A stretch of DNA of 6,556 nucleotides, taken from positions 1 to 6,556 of the forward strand of contig JAIBHM010000108.1 of the NCBI GenBank assembly GCA_020028535.1, written 5' to 3'. Below are positions 1 through 6,556 of this stretch, one piece after another (positions within the stretch are counted from its first letter, which is position 1; each line of letters begins with the position of its first letter). Both the position numbers and the translations under genes were made by a program. Origin of the DNA: Armatimonadota bacterium (lineage in GTDB: Bacteria > Sysuimicrobiota > Sysuimicrobiia > Sysuimicrobiales > Kaftiobacteriaceae). The notes beneath the pieces were generated by a model that had not been told where the DNA came from, did not search any database, and worked only from the letters and a program-made list of their open reading frames with translations.

Positions 1-1
1 G

Positions 2-1258
2 CGGGCCGGCGTACCGATCGTGCCGCGCGGGTCCGGCACAGGCCTGGCCGGAGGGGCAGTTCCGGCCGAGGGCGGCGTCGTCGTCTCGCTCGCGCGTCTG
101 GACCGGATCCTCGGCGTCGACTTACGCAACCGCACGGCGGAGGTCGAGCCGGGCGTGATCAATCAGGATGTCACCAAGGGCGTGGCGAATGACGGCTACT
201 TCTACGCGCCCGATCCGAGCAGCCAGGCGGCTTGCTCCATCGGCGGCAACCTGGCCAACAACTCGGGGGGGCCGCACACGCTGGCGTATGGCGTCACGAC
301 CAACCACGCGCTGGGTGTGGAGATTGTCCTCCATGACGGGTCCGTGGCCTGGCTCGGCGGCGTCGTGCCGGATGTCCCCGGTTACGATCTCTGCGGCGTC
401 TTCATCGGATCGGAGGGGACGCTCGGCATTGTGACGCGGGCCGTGGTGCGGCTGATGCGCTCGCGGGAGCGCGTGCGTACCCTGCTGGCCATCTTTGACC
501 GGATGGACGACGCGACTCAGGCGGTTGTGGACGTGACCAGTGCGGGGATCGTGCCGGCCGCCCTGGAGATGATGGACAAGACAACGATCGACGCCATCGA
601 GCGCGGGGCGCCGGTGGGCTACCCGCGAGACGCCGAGGCGGTGCTCCTGGTCGAAGTCGAGGGCGTGGCGGAGTACACCGACCGCGTTATGAAGATGGTG
701 GAGGAGATCTGCGCCCGCGCCGGGGCGCGGCAGGTGCGCGTCGCGCAGACTGAGCAGGAACGCCAATCGTTGTGGAAGGGCCGCAAGGGCGCGTTTGGGG
801 CGCTGGGAACCCTGGCGCCCAACTACTACGTGATGGACGGTGTGGTGCCGCGCAGTAAGCTCCCGGAGACGATGCGCGCCGTCGCGGAAATCAGCGGCCG
901 GTTTGGGGTGCAGATCGCCAACGTCTTCCACGCCGGCGACGGCAACCTGCATCCCAACATTCTGTTCGACATGCGCACGCCGGGCGCGCTCGAGCGGGTG
1001 ATCGAGGCCGGGGCGGAGATCCTGCGGGTCTGTGTCGCCTCCGGCGGGAGCCTCACCGGCGAGCACGGGATCGGGCTCGAGAAGCGCGAGTACATGGGCT
1101 GGCTCTTTTCGGAACACGACCTCGACGCCATGGCCCGGGTCCGCGCCGCGTTCGACCCGACGATGTCCTTCAATCCCGCCAAAATCTTCCCCACGCCTGC
1201 GGCATGCGGCGAGACGCGCCGTGCACCGGCGAAGATCCCCGCGGGGTTGTGGTTGTGA
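2..1258 (+). CDS. glcD: Glycolate oxidase subunit GlcD, FAD-linked (5' partial)
   Basis: FAD-dependent subunit of a glycolate oxidase complex, which oxidises glycolate (possibly D-lactate or another 2-hydroxyacid) to the 2-oxoacid and hands electrons to the Fe-S subunit. The frame is open to the left edge, so the true start lies upstream. 418 residues are visible and family members are about 460-500, so some tens of N-terminal residues are missing. The FAD_binding_4 fold is clear: PRGSGTGLAGG (visible residues 8-18), a GGNLANNSGG stretch, and the FIGSEGTLGI loop at 134-143. The FAD-oxidase C-terminal domain carries HAGDGNLHP at 310-318, GEHGIG at 353-358 and a terminal FNPAKIFP, all hallmarks of the GlcD/D-lactate dehydrogenase group. 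The TGA stop overlaps the next gene's GTG. Membership of the family is certain. Glycolate as substrate is inferred mainly from the neighbouring glcF and glcE. Confidence 0.95.
   Translation, partial: RAGVPIVPRGSGTGLAGGAVPAEGGVVVSLARLDRILGVDLRNRTAEVEPGVINQDVTKGVANDGYFYAPDPSSQAACSIGGNLANNSGGPHTLAYGVTTNHALGVEIVLHDGSVAWLGGVVPDVPGYDLCGVFIGSEGTLGIVTRAVVRLMRSRERVRTLLAIFDRMDDATQAVVDVTSAGIVPAALEMMDKTTIDAIERGAPVGYPRDAEAVLLVEVEGVAEYTDRVMKMVEEICARAGARQVRVAQTEQERQSLWKGRKGAFGALGTLAPNYYVMDGVVPRSKLPETMRAVAEISGRFGVQIANVFHAGDGNLHPNILFDMRTPGALERVIEAGAEILRVCVASGGSLTGEHGIGLEKREYMGWLFSEHDLDAMARVRAAFDPTMSFNPAKIFPTPAACGETRRAPAKIPAGLWL
1255..1258 (+). other. GTGA stop/start overlap glcD-glcF
   Basis: The GTG start of glcF shares two bases with the TGA stop of glcD. 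No clear Shine-Dalgarno sequence is visible in the preceding 15 bases, so the downstream gene is probably translated by ribosomes finishing glcD (termination-reinitiation). The overlap decides the glcF start. Confidence 0.75.
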
Positions 1259-2547
1259 GCGCACCCATCCCCGCGCTGCAAATCCCCGAGCTGGACCAGT
1301 GTGTGCACTGCGGGCTGTGCCTGAATCACTGTCCCACCTACCGGGTCACACGTCTGGAGACGGAGTCACCCCGCGGCCGCATCCACCTCGTGCGCGCAGC
1401 CTCTGAAGGACGGATCGACCCCGGGGAGCGGTTTGCCGAGCACATCTACCTGTGTCTGATGTGCCGGGCCTGCGAGACCGCGTGTCCTTCCGGCGTCAAG
1501 TTTGGACGCATCGCCGAAGCCGCGCGCGAGGTCCTGGGTCCGCCGGGATCACGCAGCGCTCGCATCCTTGCGTCCCTGGCGTTCACCCAACTGTTTCCCA
1601 AGCTCGGACGTCTTCGGCTGCTGATCAGGCTGTTGCGTTTCTACCAGCGCTCGCGCCTGGCGCCCATCGCCAGGCGCATCATCCCGCGGCGATTGCGCGA
1701 AATGGAGGCGATGCTGCCGGCGGTGCCGGACCGCTTCTTCGTCCCCGACGCCGAGGTCTTGCCGGCAGTGGGCGTACGCCGGGCCCGCGTAGCGCTGCTC
1801 AATGGCTGCGTGATGCCCCTGCTCTTCGGGGATGTCAACGCGGCGACCGTGCGTGTGCTGCGCCGCAACGGGTGTGACGTCGTCATCCCCAGGAATCAAG
1901 GGTGCTGCGGCGCCCTCAACGTACACAACGGCGAGACTGTCGCAGCCAAGCAGATGGCGCGGCGGAACATCGACGTGTTCCAGGCCGCCGCCGTGGATGC
2001 GGTCATCGTCAACGCCGCGGGATGCGGCGCGACGATGAAAGAGTACGCCCATCTGCTCGCGCACGACCCGGCCTACGCGGAGAAGGCGACGCGGTTTTCT
2101 TCGATGGTCAAGGATGCGTCCGAATTCCTGGCGGACCTGGGATTGACCGGCCCTCTCGGGCCGGTCGACATGACGGTGACCTACCAAGACCCATGTCACC
2201 TCGCGCATGGGCAGAAGATCCGCGCTCAACCGCGCCAGCTGCTCGCGGCGATCCCGGGGCTGCGGCTCGTGGAGATGGAAGCCTCTGACCGCTGCTGCGG
2301 CAGCGCCGGCATCTACAACATCACCCATCCCGAGATGTCCCGGACGCTGCTGGATGAGAAGATGATGTCGATCTCCCGCACCGGCGCCGCGGCGGTAGTG
2401 GCGCCCAACCCGGGATGCATGCTGCAGATCCAGTATGGGGCGCGGCGGACGGGCAGCAACGGCATCGTCGTGTACCATCTCATGGATCTGCTGGATCGCG
2501 CGTACCAGGCCGCCGAGCATCCCTCGCGCCTCAGACTTCCGTCGTGA
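1255..2547 (+). CDS. glcF: Glycolate oxidase iron-sulfur subunit GlcF
   Basis: Electron-transfer subunit of the glycolate oxidase complex, expected to be cytoplasmic or peripheral to the inner membrane. I chose the GTG at 1255, which overlaps the glcD stop as GTGA. It gives 430 residues with the first ferredoxin motif at residue 16, close to the family layout (E. coli GlcF is about 407). An in-frame ATG at 1204 would add 17 unconvincing residues inside glcD. Two CxxCxxCxxxCP 4Fe-4S motifs are visible: Cys16/19/22/26 (CVHCGLCLNHCP) and Cys67/70/73/77 (CLMCRACETACP). They are followed by two cysteine-rich CCG domains with CCG at 217-219 and 347-349, each preceded by the usual upstream cysteine (in NGCVMP and DPCHLAHG). 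An NPGCMLQ motif follows near the C-terminus. All cluster ligands look intact. The CCG architecture is shared with HdrB, LutA/LldE and GlpC, but the position between glcD and glcE makes GlcF the best call. Confidence 0.95.
   Translation: MSAPIPALQIPELDQCVHCGLCLNHCPTYRVTRLETESPRGRIHLVRAASEGRIDPGERFAEHIYLCLMCRACETACPSGVKFGRIAEAAREVLGPPGSRSARILASLAFTQLFPKLGRLRLLIRLLRFYQRSRLAPIARRIIPRRLREMEAMLPAVPDRFFVPDAEVLPAVGVRRARVALLNGCVMPLLFGDVNAATVRVLRRNGCDVVIPRNQGCCGALNVHNGETVAAKQMARRNIDVFQAAAVDAVIVNAAGCGATMKEYAHLLAHDPAYAEKATRFSSMVKDASEFLADLGLTGPLGPVDMTVTYQDPCHLAHGQKIRAQPRQLLAAIPGLRLVEMEASDRCCGSAGIYNITHPEMSRTLLDEKMMSISRTGAAAVVAPNPGCMLQIQYGARRTGSNGIVVYHLMDLLDRAYQAAEHPSRLRLPS
2544..2547 (+). other. GTGA stop/start overlap glcF-glcE
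   Basis: This has the same arrangement as the glcD-glcF junction: the glcE GTG overlaps the glcF TGA, and no purine-rich Shine-Dalgarno sequence is seen upstream (the preceding bases are pyrimidine-rich). It supports coupled translation of the three subunits and fixes the glcE start. Confidence 0.75.
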
Positions 2548-3857
2548 AGTTCACCCCGGATGGTGTGATCACAAGGCTGGAAGCCGAGCTCGGCGCCGGG
2601 GCGGTGGACACAGCGCGCGACGTCCTCGAGGCGCACGCCGTCGACGGGGTGCGTCCCCAGGTAGTCGCTCACCCGGCTGATGCCGGGCAGGTCGCGGTCG
2701 CGGTGCGGATCTGTGGGGAGGCCGGCGCGGCGGTAGCGCCGTGGGGTGGGGGAACTTCGATGGCGCTGGGAAACGTTCCTCGGCGTCTGGACGTCGTACT
2801 GCGGACCGACCGCCTCGCTGCGCTCGGCGAACATGACGACGCAAACCTCACGGCCACCGTGCAGGCGGGGATGAGCACGGAGGCCCTGCAGTCATTGCTC
2901 GCCCGCCGGAGCCAGTTCCTGCCGATCGATCCTCCTCATCCTGAACGGGCCACGATCGGCGGGATCGTGGCGGCGAACACCAACGGCCCCCGCCGTATGC
3001 TCTACGGGGGCGTCCGCGACCTGGTCATCGGGATGAAGATGGTGTTGCCGGGGGGCGAGCAGATCAAAGCCGGAGGCAAGGTGGTGAAGAACGTCGCCGG
3101 CTACGATATGTGCAAGCTCTTCATCGGCTCGCTCGGCACGCTGGGCATCATCACCGAAGTGACGTTCAAGATGGCGCCCATCCCGGAGCGCGCGGCGACG
3201 ATCGCGGTCAATGCCCAGCCGTCTGACGCGTTCCGGCTCGTGAATGAGCTCTTCGCGTCCACGCTCCAGCCGTCCGCGATCGCGCTGATCAATCAATGGG
3301 CGGCGCAGACCGCGCGGCTCGACGGACCGGCCGGGGGTCTTGCCGTCGCGGTAGAGGGATTTCGCGAGGCGGTGGACCGCCACATTCGCGACGTCTCGGC
3401 GATGGCCGTCCGGATGGGACTCTCGGCGCGGGTGCTGGAGGGGACGGCGCATGACGCGCTCTGGACCGCCGTACGCGACTTCCCGTCCCCCTCGAACGGG
3501 CATGCGTTGTTTCGGCTGACGGTCCCGCTGGGCTCGGTGGCTGCAGCGGCAGATGCCCTGTCGCGGGGCAAAGCCGGCGCCTCCACGGAGAGCGGGGCGT
3601 GGATCGCGCATGCGGGAACCGGGACGCTCTGGCTGCGGGTGCCCGCATCCGCCGTCCGCGAGACATTCGCCAAACTGATCGCTCTGGCGTCCGAACACCG
3701 CGGTCACGCCGTGCTGGCAGCCTCCCACCCGTCGATCAAGCGCGACCTGGACGTATGGGGTCCGCCTCCACCGTCGCTGGCGATCATGCGCGAGATCAAG
3801 CAGCGATTCGACCCACAGCGCCTGTTCAACCCCGGGCGGTTCGTGGCGTTCCTCTAG
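2544..3857 (+). CDS. glcE: Glycolate oxidase FAD-binding subunit GlcE
   Basis: Second FAD-binding subunit of the glycolate oxidase complex, paralogous to GlcD. The start is the GTG at 2544, overlapping the glcF stop in a GTGA, and gives 437 residues beginning MKFTPDGVITRLEAELG. Extension to the upstream in-frame ATG at 2415 would run about 130 bp inside glcF. The FAD_binding_4 signature PWGGGTSMALG starts at residue 66. A GIVAANTNGPRR stretch follows, and KNVAGYDMCKLFIGSLGTLG spans about 182-201; SLG where GlcD has SEG is characteristic of GlcE. The protein ends FNPGRFVAFL, the standard GlcE ending. It is longer than E. coli GlcE (about 350), with the extra length in the region between the FAD domain and the C-terminal tail. 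In E. coli all three subunits are needed for glycolate oxidation, so the trio probably forms one complex. Confidence 0.93.
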   Translation: MKFTPDGVITRLEAELGAGAVDTARDVLEAHAVDGVRPQVVAHPADAGQVAVAVRICGEAGAAVAPWGGGTSMALGNVPRRLDVVLRTDRLAALGEHDDANLTATVQAGMSTEALQSLLARRSQFLPIDPPHPERATIGGIVAANTNGPRRMLYGGVRDLVIGMKMVLPGGEQIKAGGKVVKNVAGYDMCKLFIGSLGTLGIITEVTFKMAPIPERAATIAVNAQPSDAFRLVNELFASTLQPSAIALINQWAAQTARLDGPAGGLAVAVEGFREAVDRHIRDVSAMAVRMGLSARVLEGTAHDALWTAVRDFPSPSNGHALFRLTVPLGSVAAAADALSRGKAGASTESGAWIAHAGTGTLWLRVPASAVRETFAKLIALASEHRGHAVLAASHPSIKRDLDVWGPPPPSLAIMREIKQRFDPQRLFNPGRFVAFL

Positions 3858-3877
3858 AACCGGGACGTCGTCGTCTC

Positions 3878-5965
3878 GTGGGTACGATTCTCTCGCTTGC
3901 CATTCACAACCATCAGCCCGTGGGGAACTTCTCCTACGTCTTCGAGGCGGCATACGTGCAGAGCTACCTTCCCTTGCTGCAGGCCCTCGAGCGCCACCCG
4001 CGAGTCCCCGTGGCAATGCATTACAGCGGCCCGCTGCTGGACTGGCTGGAGGGTGCGCACCCGGAGTTCTTTCCGTTGCTGCGGGGTCTGGTCGACCGCG
4101 GCCAGGTCGAATTGATGACCGGCGGGTACTACGAGCCCATCCTGGCCATCATCTCCGACCGCGATCGCCGGGGCCAGATCCGCAAGATGACGGCCTATCT
4201 GCAGCGCCGCTTCGGCGCCCGGGCGCGCGGCCTCTGGCTGGCGGAGCGTGTATGGGAGCCGCATCTTCCGCGATCCATCGCCGAATCCGGCGTCGAGTAC
4301 ACGATCGTGGACGATGCCCACTTCCTGGCCGCGGGCCTGCAGCCTGAGCAGCTCACCGGCTACTTCGTGACCGAGGAAGAAGGCGTCACCCTCAAGGTCT
4401 TCCCCAGCCTGCACGCGCTGCGGTACCTCATCCCCTGGAAGCCCGTGGCGGACGTCCTCGCGTTCCTCAAAGAGCGCGCGCGCGATCCTGCCCCGGTGTT
4501 GCTGATGGGAGATGACGGCGAGAAGTTCGGGTTATGGCCTGGAACCTTCGCGCATGTCTGGCAGGCCCGGTGGATGGAGGAGTTCTTCACGGCGCTCGAG
4601 GCGGAATCATCATGGCTGCGGGTGATCCCACCGGGCGAGGCCGCGGCGGGACCTGCGGCGGGGCGCGTCTATCTGCCGACGGCATCCTATGACGAGATGG
4701 AGGAGTGGGCGCTGCCCGTTGAGACCGCCGCCGAGTACGCGACGATCCGGCGCCGGCTCGAGGAAGGAGGCGATCCGGCGTCGCGGTATCTCCGCGGCGG
4801 CTTCTGGCGCCAGTTCCTCGTGAAGTACCCCGAGATCAATACGATGCACAAGAAGATGCTGCGGGTCAGCGAGAAGGTGTGGCGCCTGCCTCCCGGGCGT
4901 CGCCGGCTCCGCGCACTCGACGAGGTCTGGCAGGCGCAATGCAACTGTCCCTACTGGCACGGCGTGTTCGGCGGCGTCTACCTCCCGCACATCCGCCGCG
5001 CCAACTTCGCCCACCTCATCGCGGCCGAGGCGCTGGCCGACGGTGAGGCAAAGGCTCCGGTGGCCACAACGAGTGCCGATCTGGACGCAGACGGTGCCGT
5101 CGAGCTCGAGCTGGCATCGCCGTCGATGGTCCTCTGGATCGACCCCGCGGAAGGCGGGGGAGTGGTGGCGTGGGACTGGCGCGCGGCCGGGATCAACCTC
5201 GTCAACGTTCTGACCCGGAGGAAGGAAGCCTATCATCGACAGCTGCTCGATGCGCGTGCGGATGCGCACGAGACGGAGGGCGCTGTGGAAACGATCCACA
5301 CGGCGCGCGTGCGCGTCAAGGAGCCCGGGCTGGATCGCCTGCTGGCGTACGATAGCTACCGGCGGACGAGCTTCCTCGACCACCTGCTTCCCCCGGGCGC
5401 CACGATGGACTCATTTGCCTCGGGGAAGACCGTGGGGGCATTTGTGGGGTCGCCATATGCGGGATCCACTTCCCGGAGCCGGTCGCACGCCGCGGCATCA
5501 CTCGTCCGCCAGGGATCTCCGGCCCCGGACGGCGCGGGGACGATCCGGCTCGAGAAGCGTTTCCAAGTGGAGGATCGCGAGCGCCGGCTCCACGTGAGCT
5601 ACCGGATCAGCAATCCCGGTGAGCATCCCGTGCGCGCGCTCTTCGGCGTCGAGACGAACTGGGCCATCACCGATCCACAGTCACCCGTGCGGATCGACGG
5701 GGTGGAGCAGCGAGCCCGGGCAAAGCGGCTTGCCCCGCATGCCGGACGCGTCGAGCTCAGTGATTACGGGTGGCCCGGGGCGGTCGTCCTGTCGTTTCCC
5801 TCCGCAGCGGTCTGGCTGATGCCGCTCGAGACCGTGTCGAACTCCGAGGCCGGCTTTGAACGCACGTTCCAGGGATTGACGTGTGTCTGCTCATGGCCGC
5901 TTACTCTTGAGCCCGCGGGGATGTGGGAAACCGCCATCACGTGTGAACTGCCCGACCGAGGCTAG
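3878..5965 (+). CDS. GH57 family 4-alpha-glucanotransferase / amylase-like enzyme
   Basis: Cytoplasmic alpha-1,4-glucan-acting enzyme of glycoside hydrolase family 57, most like the 4-alpha-glucanotransferase of Thermococcus litoralis. Such enzymes move glucan segments between maltooligosaccharides or glycogen chains by a retaining mechanism. The GTG at 3878, 20 bp after glcE, gives 695 residues (archaeal enzyme about 659) and puts HNHQP at residues 10-14, as in the family. The open frame extends upstream to 3599 but only as a shadow inside glcE. Conserved regions in order: HNHQPVGNF (10-18); GGYYEP with Glu86; WLAERVWEP with Glu123, the putative nucleophile (E123 is the nucleophile in T. litoralis); GDDGEKFGLWPG with Asp212/Asp213 holding the putative acid/base; and MHKKML from 323. 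The conserved YWHGVFGGVYLPH (359-371) follows, then a C-terminal beta-sandwich (DUF1925/DUF1926-type) with ALFGVETN (587-594) and NSEAGF (655-660). No signal peptide is seen. Alpha-amylase activity remains possible. Confidence 0.92.
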   Translation: MGTILSLAIHNHQPVGNFSYVFEAAYVQSYLPLLQALERHPRVPVAMHYSGPLLDWLEGAHPEFFPLLRGLVDRGQVELMTGGYYEPILAIISDRDRRGQIRKMTAYLQRRFGARARGLWLAERVWEPHLPRSIAESGVEYTIVDDAHFLAAGLQPEQLTGYFVTEEEGVTLKVFPSLHALRYLIPWKPVADVLAFLKERARDPAPVLLMGDDGEKFGLWPGTFAHVWQARWMEEFFTALEAESSWLRVIPPGEAAAGPAAGRVYLPTASYDEMEEWALPVETAAEYATIRRRLEEGGDPASRYLRGGFWRQFLVKYPEINTMHKKMLRVSEKVWRLPPGRRRLRALDEVWQAQCNCPYWHGVFGGVYLPHIRRANFAHLIAAEALADGEAKAPVATTSADLDADGAVELELASPSMVLWIDPAEGGGVVAWDWRAAGINLVNVLTRRKEAYHRQLLDARADAHETEGAVETIHTARVRVKEPGLDRLLAYDSYRRTSFLDHLLPPGATMDSFASGKTVGAFVGSPYAGSTSRSRSHAAASLVRQGSPAPDGAGTIRLEKRFQVEDRERRLHVSYRISNPGEHPVRALFGVETNWAITDPQSPVRIDGVEQRARAKRLAPHAGRVELSDYGWPGAVVLSFPSAAVWLMPLETVSNSEAGFERTFQGLTCVCSWPLTLEPAGMWETAITCELPDRG

Positions 5966-5975
5966 CGCCTCGGTC
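5954..5975 (+). terminator. GC-rich hairpin over the GH57 stop, candidate terminator
   Basis: A perfect 9-bp inverted repeat: GACCGAGGC at 5954-5962 and its reverse complement GCCTCGGTC at 5967-5975, with the 4-base loop TAGC that contains the TAG stop of the GH57 gene. The stem is strong and sits at the likely end of the glcDFE-GH57 transcript. No T-tract follows (the next bases are CACATAACAT), so it does not match a classical intrinsic terminator. It could act as a T-less terminator, a 3'-end stabilising structure, or have no function. Confidence 0.45.
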
Positions 5976-5986
5976 CACATAACATA

Positions 5987-6556
5987 GGCCGCAGTTTCCT
6001 GAACAGCCTGTTCATCTCCCTGCCGGCCACGGTCATCCCCGTCATGGTTGCCGCCTACGCCGCGTACGCGTTCGCGTGGATGCGCTTTCCGGGACGGGAG
6101 CTCCTCTTCACCATCGTGGTCGGCTCGCTGGTCATCCCGCTGCAGATGACCCTCGTCCCCGTGCTGCGGCTGTTCACGGACCTGAACCTCGTGGGCACAT
6201 ATCCCGCGATCTGGATGGCGCACACGGGGGACGGGCTGCCCTTCGCAATCTACTTGCTGCGAAACTTTATCGGTGCGCTGCCCAGTGATCTGCTGGAGGC
6301 GGCCGCGATTGACGGCGGCGGATCCGCTCACCGTGTTCTTCCGGCTGATCCTGCCGCTCTCCGTACCGGCGATCGCCTCCCTCGCCATCTTTCAATTCCT
6401 GTGGGTGTGGAACGATCTGCTGGTGGCGCTGATCTACGTCGGCGGGCGTCCCTCGGGCGCCCCGATGACGGTCACGGTCAGCAATCTGGTGAATTCGCTC
6501 GGGCAAAACTGGCAACTTCTCACGGCCGCGGCATTCATCTCGATGTCGGTGCCGCT
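5987..6556 (+). pseudogene. MalG-type sugar ABC transporter permease, 5'-truncated and frameshifted (3' cut by window)
   Basis: Remnant of an inner-membrane permease (binding-protein-dependent carbohydrate importer, MalG/UgpE-like). Similarity starts abruptly about 20 bp after the GH57 stop with SFLNSLFISLPATV, which matches the family from the second transmembrane helix. The first helix and periplasmic loop (roughly 75-80 residues) are absent. No start codon fits: the first in-frame ATG (6044) lies inside a helix. Three hydrophobic segments follow (about 6008-6080, 6100-6175 and 6185-6270), then the EAA loop LLEAAAIDG at 6290-6316. There the frame changes: an extra base near 6317 separates it from DPLTVFFRLILPL, which continues from 6321 in frame 3 with two more helices (including FLWVWNDLLVAL) to the window edge. 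Removing one G restores the textbook EAA-loop consensus. An Asp at 6230-6232 (HTGDGLP) sits where homologues usually have an aromatic residue, in keeping with decay. A sequencing error could explain the frameshift but not the missing N-terminus. Confidence 0.8.

Noticed and set aside
1204..1254. ATG at 1204 as the glcF start
   Set aside because: It would overlap glcD by 55 bp and add residues with no family similarity. The GTGA overlap start at 1255 is repeated at the next junction.
122..1264. 380-codon open frame on the minus strand opposite glcD
   Set aside because: Its low-complexity product is rich in His, Arg, Pro and Ala and resembles no family I know, and it lies antisense to an unmistakable GlcD. 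Long antisense open frames are expected in high-GC DNA.
3599..3877. Upstream extension of the GH57 protein by 93 residues
   Set aside because: The extension lies almost entirely inside glcE and reads as Arg/Pro-rich out-of-frame sequence. The GTG at 3878 gives the family-typical N-terminus just before HNHQP.
2892..4016. 374-codon open frame on the minus strand opposite glcE and the GH57 start
   Set aside because: It is an Arg-rich product with no motif, fully antisense to conserved coding sequence, so it is a compositional shadow.
4610..5383. 257-codon minus-strand open frame opposite the GH57 gene, and similar ones at 1549-2520 and 5891-6388
   Set aside because: These have no recognisable domains, and the opposite strand is explained by GlcF, GH57 and permease homology.
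6076..6288. 70-codon plus-strand ORF inside the permease region
   Set aside because: It is in a different frame from the clear transmembrane and EAA-loop homology, and its product has no recognisable features.
6311..6326. Programmed ribosomal frameshift in the permease
   Set aside because: There is no recognisable slippery heptamer or stimulatory structure, and the gene also lacks its N-terminus. Decay or sequencing error is simpler.
1..6556. A new defence, mobile or RNA-based system
   Set aside because: I looked for tandem or spaced repeats, tRNA-like folds, transposase or integrase motifs and large non-coding gaps, and found none. The only non-coding stretches are about 20 bp each, and every large segment is explained by known metabolic families.

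Overview
The window is a high-GC (roughly two thirds G+C by eye) bacterial segment. It is densely packed and all genes read on the + strand. It holds the 3' part of a glycolate-oxidase-type operon in the order glcD-glcF-glcE, then a complete glycoside hydrolase family 57 (GH57) gene, then a damaged sugar ABC-transporter permease that runs off the right edge. Gene content and GC suggest a free-living heterotrophic bacterium, possibly from a deep-branching or thermophile-rich lineage such as Armatimonadota, Chloroflexota or Sysuimicrobiota. That placement is a low-confidence guess, since nothing in the window is a taxonomic marker.

Region 1 (1-3857) encodes the three subunits of a flavin/iron-sulfur 2-hydroxyacid dehydrogenase. 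GlcD is a FAD subunit lacking its N-terminus at the window edge. GlcF is a two-cluster ferredoxin-like protein with two CCG domains. GlcE is a second FAD-binding subunit. The genes are joined by two identical GTGA stop/start overlaps (1255-1258 and 2544-2547), with no obvious Shine-Dalgarno sequence, which points to translational coupling and fixed stoichiometry. Together they should oxidise glycolate (or a similar 2-hydroxyacid such as D-lactate) to the 2-oxoacid and pass electrons to the respiratory chain at the inner face of the membrane.

Region 2 (3878-5965) begins 20 bp after the glcE stop. It encodes a 695-residue cytoplasmic GH57 enzyme that closely resembles the 4-alpha-glucanotransferase of Thermococcus litoralis, with all five GH57 conserved regions present and a putative nucleophile Glu at residue 123. 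It probably remodels glycogen or maltodextrin. The short gap suggests it is co-transcribed with glcDFE. A perfect 9-bp GC-rich hairpin spans its stop codon and may end the transcript.

Region 3 (about 5987-6556) is a MalG-type permease sequence. It lacks its N-terminal part, starts directly after the GH57 stop and hairpin with no usable start codon, and carries a one-base frameshift in the EAA loop. It is best read as a pseudogene or remnant, or as an assembly or sequencing artefact. I saw no RNA genes, CRISPR arrays, insertion sequences or new defence-like system. The unusual points are the metabolic pairing of glcDFE with GH57 and the broken junction at 5954-6326.
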